From Streptomyces actuosus (lineage in GTDB: Bacteria > Actinomycetota > Actinomycetes > Streptomycetales > Streptomycetaceae): a stretch of 48,016 bases of DNA. The position numbers and the translations under genes are program-made. Shown here piece after piece: positions 23,064 through 31,535 of this stretch (position 1 is the stretch's first letter; the number at the start of each line of letters is the position of its first letter). The notes under the pieces were generated by a model. The model saw only the letters and a list, made by a program, of their open reading frames with translations, searched no databases and was not told the DNA's origin. The stretch lies in the NCBI RefSeq assembly GCF_016921115.1, contig NZ_JAFFZS010000046.1:1-48016 (forward strand), written 5' to 3'.

Positions 23064-23261
23064 ATGGAGAGCGGACCGGCGATCTTCGCTGGAGTGGTGT
23101 TCGGCCTGTTCGGAGCGGGTCTGCTCGCCTGGACCGCGGTCCGGGTGCGGCGGCGGACGCCGGTGGCCCTCGGTGTGAGTCCGGTCGCATCGGCGGCTCT
23201 GGCGGGCCTCGTGTCGGTGGCGGCGCTGGCGCTCGGCGGCTGGTGCCTCACCCGGCTGTGA
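23064..23261 (+). CDS. Small two-helix membrane protein
   Basis: A 65-residue protein with two hydrophobic helices, about residues 6-24 (AIFAGVVFGLFGAGLLAWTA) and 42-62 (SAALAGLVSVAALALGGWCL), joined by an Arg-rich loop (VRVRRRTP) that should face the cytoplasm. No known domain recognised. The ATG at 23064 has GAGGGG about 12 bases upstream, which is a long spacing. The conserved-looking helix-loop-helix pattern makes it more credible than other short ORFs here. Confidence 0.6.
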   Translation: MESGPAIFAGVVFGLFGAGLLAWTAVRVRRRTPVALGVSPVASAALAGLVSVAALALGGWCLTRL

Positions 23262-23518
23262 CCATCGCCGCCGACGCGCCGGGCGGATCGCCCCGGGCGG
23301 TATGTGAGAGGTCACGCTCCGGAACGCCCGAAAAGTCTGCTGAGCATTCCGGGCGGCAGGAATAGTGGTAGTCGGGTTACCGTTCGAGTGGCCGTTGCGG
23401 GCTTTCCCCGTTTGACACGGGGGCGGGATGTACCGTCACACTCCGCAGCGTCAGCATCGTCCGACCCCGGGACCAAGGCCTGGGGAGGCCCCAGCGTCGA
23501 CCGGAGAGAAGAGCGAAG
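23262..23518. promoter_or_regulatory. topA upstream region
   Basis: 257 bp without a gene. TTGACA at 23412-23417 is a perfect -35 hexamer, but the only boxes resembling a -10 downstream (TACCGT at 13 bp spacing, CACACT at 19 bp) are off the usual spacing. topA promoters in streptomycetes are supercoiling-sensitive, for which atypical spacing would be consistent; this is inference. Confidence 0.35.
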
Positions 23519-26362
23519 TTGTCCCCGACCAGCGAGACCGCCAACGGCGGGCGCCGACTCGTCATCGTCGAGTCGCCTGCCAAGGCGAAGACGATCAAGA
23601 GCTACCTCGGCCCCGGCTACACCGTCGAGGCGAGCGTCGGGCACATCCGCGACCTTCCCAACGGCGCCGCCGAGGTGCCCGAGAAGTACACCGGTGAGGT
23701 CCGCCGCCTCGGTGTGGACGTCGAGCACGACTTCCAGCCGATCTACGTCGTCAACGCGGACAAGAGGGCGCAGGTCAAGAAGCTCAAGGACCTGCTGAAG
23801 GAGTCCGACGAGCTCTACCTCGCCACCGATGAGGACCGCGAGGGCGAGGCCATCGCCTGGCACCTGCAGGAAGTCCTCAAGCCCAAGGTCCCGGTCAAGC
23901 GGATGGTCTTCCACGAGATCACCAAGACCGCGATCCAGGCCGCCGTGGCCAACCCGCGCCAGCTCAACCAGAAGCTCGTCGACGCCCAGGAGACCCGCCG
24001 CATCCTCGACCGCCTCTACGGCTACGAGGTCTCGCCGGTGCTGTGGAAGAAGGTCATGCCGAAGCTGTCGGCGGGCCGTGTCCAGTCCGTCGCCACCCGG
24101 CTCGTCGTCGAGCGGGAACGCGAGCGCATCGCGTTCCGCTCCGCCGAGTACTGGGACCTGACGGGCACCTTCTCCACCGGCCGCACCGGGGACGCGTCCG
24201 ACCCGTCGTCGCTGGTCGCCCGCCTGCAGACCGTCGACGGCCGGCGGGTGGCGCAGGGCCGCGACTTCGACTCCCTGGGACAGCTCAAGAGCGCCGCCAC
24301 CCTCCACCTCGACGAGGCGAACGCCCGCGCCCTGGCCGCCGCCCTGGAGAGCACGCAGTTCTCCGTGCGGTCCGTCGAGTCCAAGCCGTACCGCCGCTCG
24401 CCGTACGCCCCGTTCCGCACGACGACGCTGCAGCAGGAGGCCAGCCGCAAGCTGGGCTTCGGCGCGAAGGCGACGATGCAGATCGCGCAGAAGCTGTACG
24501 AGAACGGCTACATCACGTACATGCGTACGGACTCCACGACCCTCAGCGACACGGCGGTCTCCGCCGCGCGCGCCCAGGTCACGCAGCTGTACGGCGCCCA
24601 GTACCTGCCCGACGCCCCGCGCACCTACGCCGGCAAGGTGAAGAACGCGCAGGAGGCGCACGAGGCGATCCGCCCCTCGGGCGACCGCTTCCGCACGCCC
24701 GCCGAGACCGGTCTGACCGGCGACCAGTTCAAGCTCTACGAGCTGATCTGGAAGCGGACCGTGGCGTCCCAGATGAAGGACGCGACCGGCAACAGCGTCA
24801 CCGTGAAGATCGCTGGCACCTCCGCCGACGGACGGAACGTCGAGTTCAGCGCCTCCGGCAAGACGATCACCTTCCACGGCTTCCTGAAGGCCTACGTCGA
24901 GGGCGCCGACGACCCGAACGCCGAGCTGGACGACCGCGAGCGCCGCCTGCCGCAGGTCGCCGAGGGCGACGGGCTGACCGCCGAGGAGATCACCGCCGAC
25001 GGCCACGCGACCAAGCCCCCGGCCCGCTACACCGAGGCGTCGCTGGTCAAGGAGCTGGAAGAGCGCGAGATCGGCCGCCCGTCGACGTACGCGTCGATCA
25101 TCGGCACGATCCTGGACCGCGGCTACGTCTTCAAGAAGGGCACGGCCCTGGTGCCGTCCTTCCTGTCCTTCGCCGTGGTCAACCTCCTGGAGAAGCACTT
25201 CGGGCGGCTCGTCGACTACGACTTCACCGCCAAGATGGAGGACGACCTCGACCGCATCGCCCGCGGCGAGGCCCAGGCAGTGCCGTGGCTGAGGCGCTTC
25301 TACTTCGGCGAGGGCACCACCAACGGCACCGCGGCCGACGCCGGCAACGGTGACGGGGACCACCTCGGCGGCCTCAAGGAGCTGGTGACCGACCTGGGCG
25401 CGATCGACGCGCGCGAGGTGTCGACGTTCCCCCTGGGCAACGACATCGTGCTGCGCGTGGGCCGCTACGGCCCCTACATCGAGCGGGGCGAGAAGGACAC
25501 CGAGGAGCACCAGCGCGCGGACGTCCCCGCCGACCTGGCGCCGGACGAGCTGACCCCGGAGCTGGCCGAGGAACTCCTGGCCAGGGGCAGCGGCGAGCGG
25601 GTGCTCGGCACCGACCCGCAGCCACCGCACCACTCGATCGTGGCCAAGGCCGGCCGTTTCGGGCCGTACGTCACGGAGGTCCTGCCCGAGGGCACGCCGA
25701 AGACCGGCAAGAACGCCGTGAAGCCGCGGACCGCCTCCCTGTTCAAGTCGATGTCCGTGGACACGGTGACCCTGGAGGACGCGCTGCGCCTGATGTCGCT
25801 GCCGCGCGTCGTCGGCACCGACGCCGACGGGCAGGAGGTCACCGCGCAGAACGGCCGCTACGGCCCGTACCTGAAGAAGGGCACCGACTCGCGGTCGCTG
25901 CAGTCCGAGGAGCAGATCTTCACGATCACGCTGGAGGAGGCGCAGGCGATCTACGCGCAGCCCAAGCAGCGGGGTCGCGCGGCGGCCAAGCCGCCGCTGA
26001 AGGAACTGGGCGAGGACCCGGTCAGCGGCAAGCCGGTCGTGGTCAAGGACGGCCGCTTCGGGCCGTACGTCACCGATGGGGAGACCAACGCGACCCTCCG
26101 CTCCGGAGACAGTGTCGAGGCCATCACCCCGGAGCGCGGTTTCGAGCTGCTGGCGGAGAAGCGCGCGAAGGGCCCGGCCAAGAAGACGGTGAAGAAGGCG
26201 GCGGCCAAGAAGACGACCACCGCCAAGAAGACGACGGCGGCCAAGAAGACCGCGGCGAAGAAGACGACGTCGGCGGCGAAGAAGACCACCGCCAAGAAGA
26301 CGACGGCGAAGAAGACGACCGCGAAGAAGGCGACGGCGTCTCGGGCGGCGTCCGAGGACTGA
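23519..26362 (+). CDS. topA: DNA topoisomerase I with lysine-rich C-terminal tail
   Basis: A 947-residue type IA topoisomerase that relaxes negative supercoils. The TOPRIM domain begins RLVIVESPAKAKTIKSYL (about 13-30) and holds TDEDREGEAIAWHL (about 102-115). The catalytic tyrosine is Tyr334 in YITYMRTDST. No zinc-finger cysteines are present at the C-terminus; instead there are repeated domains with GRFGPYV or GRYGPYL motifs, then about 60 residues of Lys/Ala/Thr repeats (from about 885), an arrangement known from actinobacterial TopA, where the tail supports processivity and DNA clamping. The start is a TTG at 23519 with GGAGAG 11 bases upstream and protein sequence MSPTSETANGG as in other streptomycetes. 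Confidence 0.97.
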   Translation: MSPTSETANGGRRLVIVESPAKAKTIKSYLGPGYTVEASVGHIRDLPNGAAEVPEKYTGEVRRLGVDVEHDFQPIYVVNADKRAQVKKLKDLLKESDELYLATDEDREGEAIAWHLQEVLKPKVPVKRMVFHEITKTAIQAAVANPRQLNQKLVDAQETRRILDRLYGYEVSPVLWKKVMPKLSAGRVQSVATRLVVERERERIAFRSAEYWDLTGTFSTGRTGDASDPSSLVARLQTVDGRRVAQGRDFDSLGQLKSAATLHLDEANARALAAALESTQFSVRSVESKPYRRSPYAPFRTTTLQQEASRKLGFGAKATMQIAQKLYENGYITYMRTDSTTLSDTAVSAARAQVTQLYGAQYLPDAPRTYAGKVKNAQEAHEAIRPSGDRFRTPAETGLTGDQFKLYELIWKRTVASQMKDATGNSVTVKIAGTSADGRNVEFSASGKTITFHGFLKAYVEGADDPNAELDDRERRLPQVAEGDGLTAEEITADGHATKPPARYTEASLVKELEEREIGRPSTYASIIGTILDRGYVFKKGTALVPSFLSFAVVNLLEKHFGRLVDYDFTAKMEDDLDRIARGEAQAVPWLRRFYFGEGTTNGTAADAGNGDGDHLGGLKELVTDLGAIDAREVSTFPLGNDIVLRVGRYGPYIERGEKDTEEHQRADVPADLAPDELTPELAEELLARGSGERVLGTDPQPPHHSIVAKAGRFGPYVTEVLPEGTPKTGKNAVKPRTASLFKSMSVDTVTLEDALRLMSLPRVVGTDADGQEVTAQNGRYGPYLKKGTDSRSLQSEEQIFTITLEEAQAIYAQPKQRGRAAAKPPLKELGEDPVSGKPVVVKDGRFGPYVTDGETNATLRSGDSVEAITPERGFELLAEKRAKGPAKKTVKKAAAKKTTTAKKTTAAKKTAAKKTTSAAKKTTAKKTTAKKTTAKKATASRAASED

Positions 26363-26375
26363 ACCCGGGTGCGCC

Positions 26376-26399
26376 GGAGGCCGGACACACCCGGCCTCC
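26376..26399 (+). terminator. Terminator of topA
   Basis: GGAGGCCGG (26376-26384) pairs with 26391-26399 around a 6-nt loop, starting 13 bp after the topA stop. Confidence 0.7.
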
Positions 26400-26724
26400 A
26401 CGCCCCCGGCCCCCCGGCTCGGCATCCCGACCATCCGGACGCCGGTGCCTGCCGCCCCTCGCCGGCGGGGGCCCGGGGGCTCCTTCCCGGACCCTCTCGT
26501 GTCCTGGGCCGGTACATCGCGTCGCCGCCGCGGGCACGCCCGTCCCTCCCTCTCGCAGCCCGTGTGCCGTCTCGCGGCCGGACCGGGTCCACGTGCCGCA
26601 GCCCGGGGCGGGGCGCCCTTTCCGCGTTCGCGAACAGAACACCCCGGCCACGTGCGCGTTCAGGGGCGAGCGCGTGTGCGGTCGGGCGGCCCGGGCTGTC
26701 GGCCTGTCCCGATAGGCTGAAAGC
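26400..26724 (+). promoter_or_regulatory. Upstream region of the MFS-Tmk gene with leaderless -10 box
   Basis: About 325 bp with no supportable gene. TAGGCT at 26713-26718 ends six bases before the ATG at 26725, the spacing of a leaderless promoter, and no Shine-Dalgarno sequence is present. No clear -35 box is seen. Confidence 0.45.
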
Positions 26725-29700
26725 ATGACGCGAGCCGAGCAGCCAACGGCCCCCACCCCTGCCCCGGACGACGCCCTGGTGGCGGACTCCCGCGAGCGCG
26801 CCGTGCGCGCTCTGCTGCGCCATCCGCAGCTCAAGCGGCTGTGGAGCGCGCAGCTCGTGAGCGGCGTCGGCGACATGCTGGCGCTCCTCGTGCTGGTCGT
26901 TCTCGCTCTCCAGGCGGCGATCGTCGAGGATTCCTTCGGCGGCGGCTACCGGGGCGCGGCGTTCGCAGTGGCGATCGTCTTCGGGGCGCGGATCCTGGCG
27001 ACCCTGTTGTTCGGAGCGGTCCTGCTCGGGCCGCTCACCTCATTGACCTCCCAGGACGGCCCGCTCGACCGCCGCTGGACCATGGTCGGAGCCGACGGGC
27101 TGCGGGCCGTGCTGCTCATCGTGGCGCCGCTGTGGATCGACTGGACACCGGACAACGCCCTCGCCTTCCTGCTCGGCACCGTCTTCGTCATCGGGATCGC
27201 CGAGCGCCTGTGGACGGTGTGCCGGGAGAGCGCGGCGCCCGCCCTGCTGCCCTCCCCGCCGCCGGAGGGCGCCACGGTACGGCCGCTGCCCGACCACATG
27301 GACGCCCTGCGCCGCCTGTCGCTGCGCACCGGGTTCGTCGCGGTCCCGCTCGCGGCCGCCGCCCTCGTCGCCGCCGCGTTGCTGAACAACCTGCTCGGCG
27401 CCGGCATCGCCTGGTTCTCCCAGCACCAGGCCGCCCTCGGCTCGTACGTGGCGGCCGGACTGTTCGCCGCCTCCCTGTCCGTGGTGACGTTCCTGGAGCT
27501 GCCCGGGGTCCGCACCCCGCGCCCCCGGTCACCGCTGGAGGGTCTGCGCCGCCCCAGGACCGGCACGGGCGTCGACAAGGGCCGGACCGGCGCGATCCCG
27601 CTGCTGGTGCTCGCCTGCGCCGCCGTCGCCGGGGCGGTCTCCGCAGCCGTCGGCGTGGCCGTGCTGCACGCCGCGGACCTGCGCGGCGGGCCCGTGCTCT
27701 ACGGGCTGCTGGTGCTCGCCCTGACCGGAGGCGTCGTCGTCGGCATCCGCACGGCCCCCGCGATCGTGCCCGCGCTGTCCCGGCGCCGGCTGCTGGCGCT
27801 CGCCCTCGCCTTCACCGGCGTCGCCCTGCTCGCCGCCGGTCTCGTCCCGGACGTCACCACGGTGCTGCTGATCGACGTGCTGGCCGGCGTCGGCGCCGGC
27901 GTGGCCGCCAACACCGGGCACACCCTGCTCGACCAGGAGGCGGAGGACTACCGCCGGCCGCGCACGACCGAGCACCTGCACGCCGTCGTCCGGGTCTTCG
28001 TGGCGCTCGGCGCGGTCGTCGCACCGCTCGTCGCGGCGCTCATCGGGCCGCACCGGCTGGAGAGCGGCCGGTTCGTCTTCGCGCACGGCGGCGCGGCGTT
28101 CACCCTGATGCTCGTCGGTGCGCTGCTGCTGCCGGTGGCCGCGCTGGTGCTGGCCAAGGTCGACGACCGCTCCGGCGTGCCGCTGCGGCAGGACCTCAAG
28201 GACGCGCTGCTCGGCGGCGACGATCCGGTGCAGGAGCCCGCGGGATCCGGGTTCTTCATCGCGCTGGAGGGGGGCGACGGCGCCGGCAAGTCCACGCAGG
28301 CCGAGGCGCTCGCCGAATGGATCCGGGGCAAGGGCCACGAGGTCGTGCTCACCCGTGAGCCGGGCGCCACCCCGGTCGGCAAGCGGTTGCGCTCGATCCT
28401 GCTGGACGTGTCGTCGGCGGGCCTGTCGCACCGCGCGGAGGCTCTGCTGTACGCCGCCGACCGAGCGGAGCACGTCGACACCGTCGTACGGCCGGCCCTG
28501 GAGCGGGGCGCTGTGGTGATCTCCGACCGGTACATCGACTCCTCCGTGGCCTATCAGGGAGCGGGCCGCGACCTGTCGCCGACCGAGATCGCCCGTATCA
28601 ACCGCTGGGCGACCGACGGCCTGGTGCCGCACCTGACGGTGCTGCTGGACGTCGCGCCGGAGACCGCCCGCGAGCGGTTCACCGAGGCGCCCGACCGGCT
28701 GGAGTCGGAGCCCGCCGAGTTCCACGCGCGCGTGCGATCCGGCTTCCTCACCCTTGCTGCGGCCGATCCCGGCCGCTACCTGGTGGTGGACGCGGGACAG
28801 GAGCCCGAGTCCGTCACCACCGTCATCCGGCACCGGCTCGACCAGGTGCTGCCGCTGTCCGAGGCCGAGATCCAGGCCCGGGAGGAGGCGCGCCGCCGGG
28901 CCGAGGAGGAGGCCCGCCGCAAGGCCGAGGAGGAAGCGGCCCGCAAGGCCGAGGAGGAGCGCCTGGAGCGCGAGCGCGAGGAGCAGCTGGCCCGGCTGCG
29001 CGCCGAGGAGGAGGAGCGCAAGCGGCGCGAGCTGGAGGAGGCGCAGCGGCGCGAGGCCGAACGGCAGGCCGAGGAGGCCCGGCAGCGGGCCGAGGAAGCG
29101 AGCCGGCGCGCGGAGGAGGAGCGGCGGCGACTCCTCGCCGAGGAGAAGGCGCGCGCCGAGGAGGAGGCCCGCCGCAGGGCCGACGAGGAACGGCGCCGTC
29201 AGCAGGCCGAGGAGGAGGCCCGGCTGCGGGCCGAGGCCGAGGCGGCGCGGCTGGAGAAGCAGCGCAAGGCCGAGGAGGCGCTGCTGCGTGCGGAGGAGGC
29301 CCGCCGGGCCGCCGAGCAGGCGGCAGCCGCCGCTCAGGCCGGGCCGCCGCCGCTGCCCCCGGCGGTGACCCGGGAGGCGGCCACCGTGCCGACGCCGGTC
29401 GTGAAGCCCGAGCGGATCGGGCGGGGGGCCGACGCCACCCGCACCGACGGCTCCGCCCGCACCGGCGAGACGTCCGGCGCGCATGGCTCCGACCGTGCCG
29501 GCGCGTCGGCAGAGTCCGGCCGCGCCACCGGTGGCACCGGTGCGTCCGACTCCGAGGTGACCGCCGAGCTGTCGCAGCCGCCGGTGCCGTCCGGTGCCGC
29601 GGACGAGACGGCCGTGCTGCCGCCGGTGTCGCCGGGTGCCGCCGACGACACCGCCGTACTGCCTCCCGTGCGGGAGGAGACCCCCGGGGACCGTGTGCCG

Positions 29701-29946
29701 CCGGGCTTCTTCCGGGACGAGCCGCGCGACGCGGGCCCGGCCGACCAGGGCGAGGACCGCACCCGCGAGATGCCCCGGATCGACGCCGACGACGCGCCCC
29801 GCAAGCGGCAGCGGCCCGACTGGGCCGAGGAGACACCGCTGGACGACCTGCCGTCCCTGGCGGACGAACTGCTCGGCCCGCGCCAGGACGGCGACGACAC
29901 CGACGGCGATCCAGGGGACGGGCGCGGCCGGGGACGGCGGCGCTGA
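26725..29946 (+). CDS. tmk: MFS-like membrane protein fused to thymidylate kinase, with coiled-coil and acidic tail
   Basis: A 1,073-residue three-part protein. Residues of about 30-490 are a transporter-like domain with about 12 hydrophobic segments. Residues of about 510-715 are a complete thymidylate kinase: FFIALEGGDGAGKSTQAEAL (P-loop), LTREPGATPVG, SDRYIDSSVAYQGAGR (DRY/Tyr region) and a LID-like region; it phosphorylates dTMP to dTDP. Residues of about 718-875 are a Glu/Arg/Ala-rich heptad-like coiled coil, followed by about 195 residues of disordered Pro/Ser/Asp-rich sequence. This arrangement is known in streptomycetes and is likely their tmk. The membrane part has no clear transport motif that names a substrate. 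It precedes holB, as tmk does in many bacteria. Confidence 0.92.
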   Translation: MTRAEQPTAPTPAPDDALVADSRERAVRALLRHPQLKRLWSAQLVSGVGDMLALLVLVVLALQAAIVEDSFGGGYRGAAFAVAIVFGARILATLLFGAVLLGPLTSLTSQDGPLDRRWTMVGADGLRAVLLIVAPLWIDWTPDNALAFLLGTVFVIGIAERLWTVCRESAAPALLPSPPPEGATVRPLPDHMDALRRLSLRTGFVAVPLAAAALVAAALLNNLLGAGIAWFSQHQAALGSYVAAGLFAASLSVVTFLELPGVRTPRPRSPLEGLRRPRTGTGVDKGRTGAIPLLVLACAAVAGAVSAAVGVAVLHAADLRGGPVLYGLLVLALTGGVVVGIRTAPAIVPALSRRRLLALALAFTGVALLAAGLVPDVTTVLLIDVLAGVGAGVAANTGHTLLDQEAEDYRRPRTTEHLHAVVRVFVALGAVVAPLVAALIGPHRLESGRFVFAHGGAAFTLMLVGALLLPVAALVLAKVDDRSGVPLRQDLKDALLGGDDPVQEPAGSGFFIALEGGDGAGKSTQAEALAEWIRGKGHEVVLTREPGATPVGKRLRSILLDVSSAGLSHRAEALLYAADRAEHVDTVVRPALERGAVVISDRYIDSSVAYQGAGRDLSPTEIARINRWATDGLVPHLTVLLDVAPETARERFTEAPDRLESEPAEFHARVRSGFLTLAAADPGRYLVVDAGQEPESVTTVIRHRLDQVLPLSEAEIQAREEARRRAEEEARRKAEEEAARKAEEERLEREREEQLARLRAEEEERKRRELEEAQRREAERQAEEARQRAEEASRRAEEERRRLLAEEKARAEEEARRRADEERRRQQAEEEARLRAEAEAARLEKQRKAEEALLRAEEARRAAEQAAAAAQAGPPPLPPAVTREAATVPTPVVKPERIGRGADATRTDGSARTGETSGAHGSDRAGASAESGRATGGTGASDSEVTAELSQPPVPSGAADETAVLPPVSPGAADDTAVLPPVREETPGDRVPPGFFRDEPRDAGPADQGEDRTREMPRIDADDAPRKRQRPDWAEETPLDDLPSLADELLGPRQDGDDTDGDPGDGRGRGRRR

Positions 29947-29964
29947 CGGACGGCGCCGCCGCGC

Positions 29965-30015
29965 CGGGGCCCCACTGACAGCGGCCCGCGCGCCGGTGCT
30001 GTCAGTGGGGCCCCG
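29965..30015 (+). terminator. Perfect 18-bp inverted repeat between tmk and holB
   Basis: The 18-mer at 29965-29982 (CGGGGCCCCACTGACAGC) is followed 15 nt later by its exact complement at 29998-30015. It starts 19 bp after the tmk stop and ends 48 bp before the holB start. It has no U-tract. It may terminate tmk transcripts or act as a bidirectional barrier, leaving holB with its own promoter. Confidence 0.75.
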
Positions 30016-30063
30016 CACAATGGAGACCGCAGGGTGTGATGTGACGGAAGGGCGGCATGACCC

Positions 30064-31269
30064 ATGACCGTGTGGGACGACCTCGTCGGGCAGGAGCGGG
30101 TGAGCGAGCAGCTCGCCGCCGCTGCCCGGGACGCCGACGCCCTGGTCACCGCCGCCGCGACGCACGCGCCACCGCCGGAGGCGTCGAAGATGACACACGC
30201 CTGGCTGTTCACCGGCCCGCCGGGGGCGGGGCACGTCCACGTGGCGCGTGCCTTCGCCGCGGCACTGCAGTGCGTGAGCCCCGACCGGGCGCTCGGCGGC
30301 GCTCCCGGATGCGGCTTCTGCGACGGCTGCCACACGGCGCTGATCGGCACCCACGCCGACGTCACCACGGTCGCCGCCGTCGGCACGCAGATCCTCGCCG
30401 AGGACATGCGCGACACGGTCCGCAAGTCCTTCACGTCCCCGGCGACCGGACGCTGGCAGATCATCCTCGTGCAGGACGCCGAGCGGCTGAACGAGAAGTC
30501 CGCCAACGCCGTCCTCAAGGCGGTAGAGGAGCCCGCCATGCGCACGGTGTGGCTGCTGTGTGCGCCGTCGATCGAGGACGTCCTGCCCACGATCCGCTCC
30601 CGCTGCCGCCACCTCACCCTGAGTACGCCGTCGGTCGGGGCCGTCGCGGACATGCTGGTACGCCGCGAGGGCGTCGAACCCGATGCCGCCGCTGCCGCCG
30701 CCCGCGCCACCCAGGGCCACGTCGACCGGGCCCGCCGCCTGGCCACCGACCCGGCCGCCCGCGCGCGCCGCGCCGCCGTGCTCAAGCTGCCCCTGCGCAT
30801 CGAGGAGGTCGGCGGCTGCCTTCGGGCCGCCCAGGAACTGGTGGACGCCGCCGCGGAGGACGCCAAGGCCCTCGCGGAGGAACTCGACGCCAAGGAGACC
30901 GAGGAGCTCAAGGCCGCACTCGGCGCGGCCCAGGGCGGCCGGCTGCCGCGCGGCACGGCCGGCGTGATGAAGGACCTGGAGGACAAGCAGAAGCGGCGCC
31001 GTACGCGCACCCAGCGCGACAGCCTCGACCTCGCGCTCACCGACCTCACCGCCTTCTACCGCGACGTCCTCGCCCTCCAGCTCGGCTCCCGCGTCGCGAT
31101 CGCCAACGCGGACGCGGAGGACGCGCTGGAACGCGTCGCCCGCACCGGCGGCCCCGAGGCCACGCTGCGCCGTATCGAGTCGATCGGCGCCTGCCGGGAG
31201 GCCCTGGACCGGAACGTGGCTCCACTGCTGGCGGTGGAAGCCATGACGATGGCCCTCAGATCGGGCTGA
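30064..31269 (+). CDS. holB: DNA polymerase III subunit delta-prime
   Basis: A 401-residue clamp-loader AAA+ protein. MTVWDDLVGQERVSEQL opens the domain; GPPGAGHVHVA (51-61) is the Walker A region, with His57 where ATPases have Lys, consistent with delta-prime not hydrolysing ATP. Cys70, Cys83, Cys86 and Cys89 (C-x12-C-x2-C-x2-C) form the zinc module. VQDAERLNEKSANAVLKAVEEP and SRCRHL are the sensor regions. It loads the beta clamp during replication. The ATG at 30064 is placed by GGAAGGG 11 bases upstream; another ATG at 30057 is out of frame. It follows tmk, a common pairing. Confidence 0.93.
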   Translation: MTVWDDLVGQERVSEQLAAAARDADALVTAAATHAPPPEASKMTHAWLFTGPPGAGHVHVARAFAAALQCVSPDRALGGAPGCGFCDGCHTALIGTHADVTTVAAVGTQILAEDMRDTVRKSFTSPATGRWQIILVQDAERLNEKSANAVLKAVEEPAMRTVWLLCAPSIEDVLPTIRSRCRHLTLSTPSVGAVADMLVRREGVEPDAAAAAARATQGHVDRARRLATDPAARARRAAVLKLPLRIEEVGGCLRAAQELVDAAAEDAKALAEELDAKETEELKAALGAAQGGRLPRGTAGVMKDLEDKQKRRRTRTQRDSLDLALTDLTAFYRDVLALQLGSRVAIANADAEDALERVARTGGPEATLRRIESIGACREALDRNVAPLLAVEAMTMALRSG

Positions 31270-31277
31270 GCCCGACA

Positions 31278-31309
31278 GCACGCCGTCCTGCCGCACGGCA
31301 GCGGCGTGC
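31278..31309 (+). terminator. Terminator of holB
   Basis: GCACGCCG (31278-31285) pairs with CGGCGTGC (31302-31309), and inside it CTGCCG (31288-31293) pairs with CGGCAG (31296-31301), giving a 14-bp stem with a 2-nt bulge. It begins 8 bp after the holB stop. Confidence 0.7.
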
Positions 31310-31523
31310 CCCGGCCGGGCGTTGCCTCCTCGTGGGGTCCGTGGTGCGGCCTGACGGCCGCCCCTCGGCGTAGGGCGGCAGGGGGGAGGCCCGGCGCCGG
31401 TGCATGCGGCCCCTGCACTGGTCCCGCTGCCGCCGCGTGGGTGACCGGCGACCGCGACGGTTGACCGCGTCCCTCGTCCGAGGCGTGTCGCACACGAAGG
31501 GCGGTCATGCCATTGCGGAGAGT

Positions 31524-31529
31524 TACGCT
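31524..31529 (+). promoter_or_regulatory. Leaderless -10 box of the S33 protease gene
   Basis: TACGCT ends six bases before the ATG at 31536. A possible Shine-Dalgarno GGAGAG lies 13 bases upstream of the ATG, so a leadered alternative cannot be excluded. Confidence 0.4.
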
Positions 31530-31535
31530 CGCGGA

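Noticed and set aside
26160..26345. Tandem AAGAAGACGAC-like repeats at the topA end
   Set aside because: They encode the known Lys/Ala/Thr tail of actinobacterial TopA and are coding repeats, not a CRISPR or satellite.
23312..26434. Minus-strand ORF opposite topA
   Set aside because: Low-complexity, runs antisense to the lysine-repeat tail, no ribosome binding site; topA is unambiguous.
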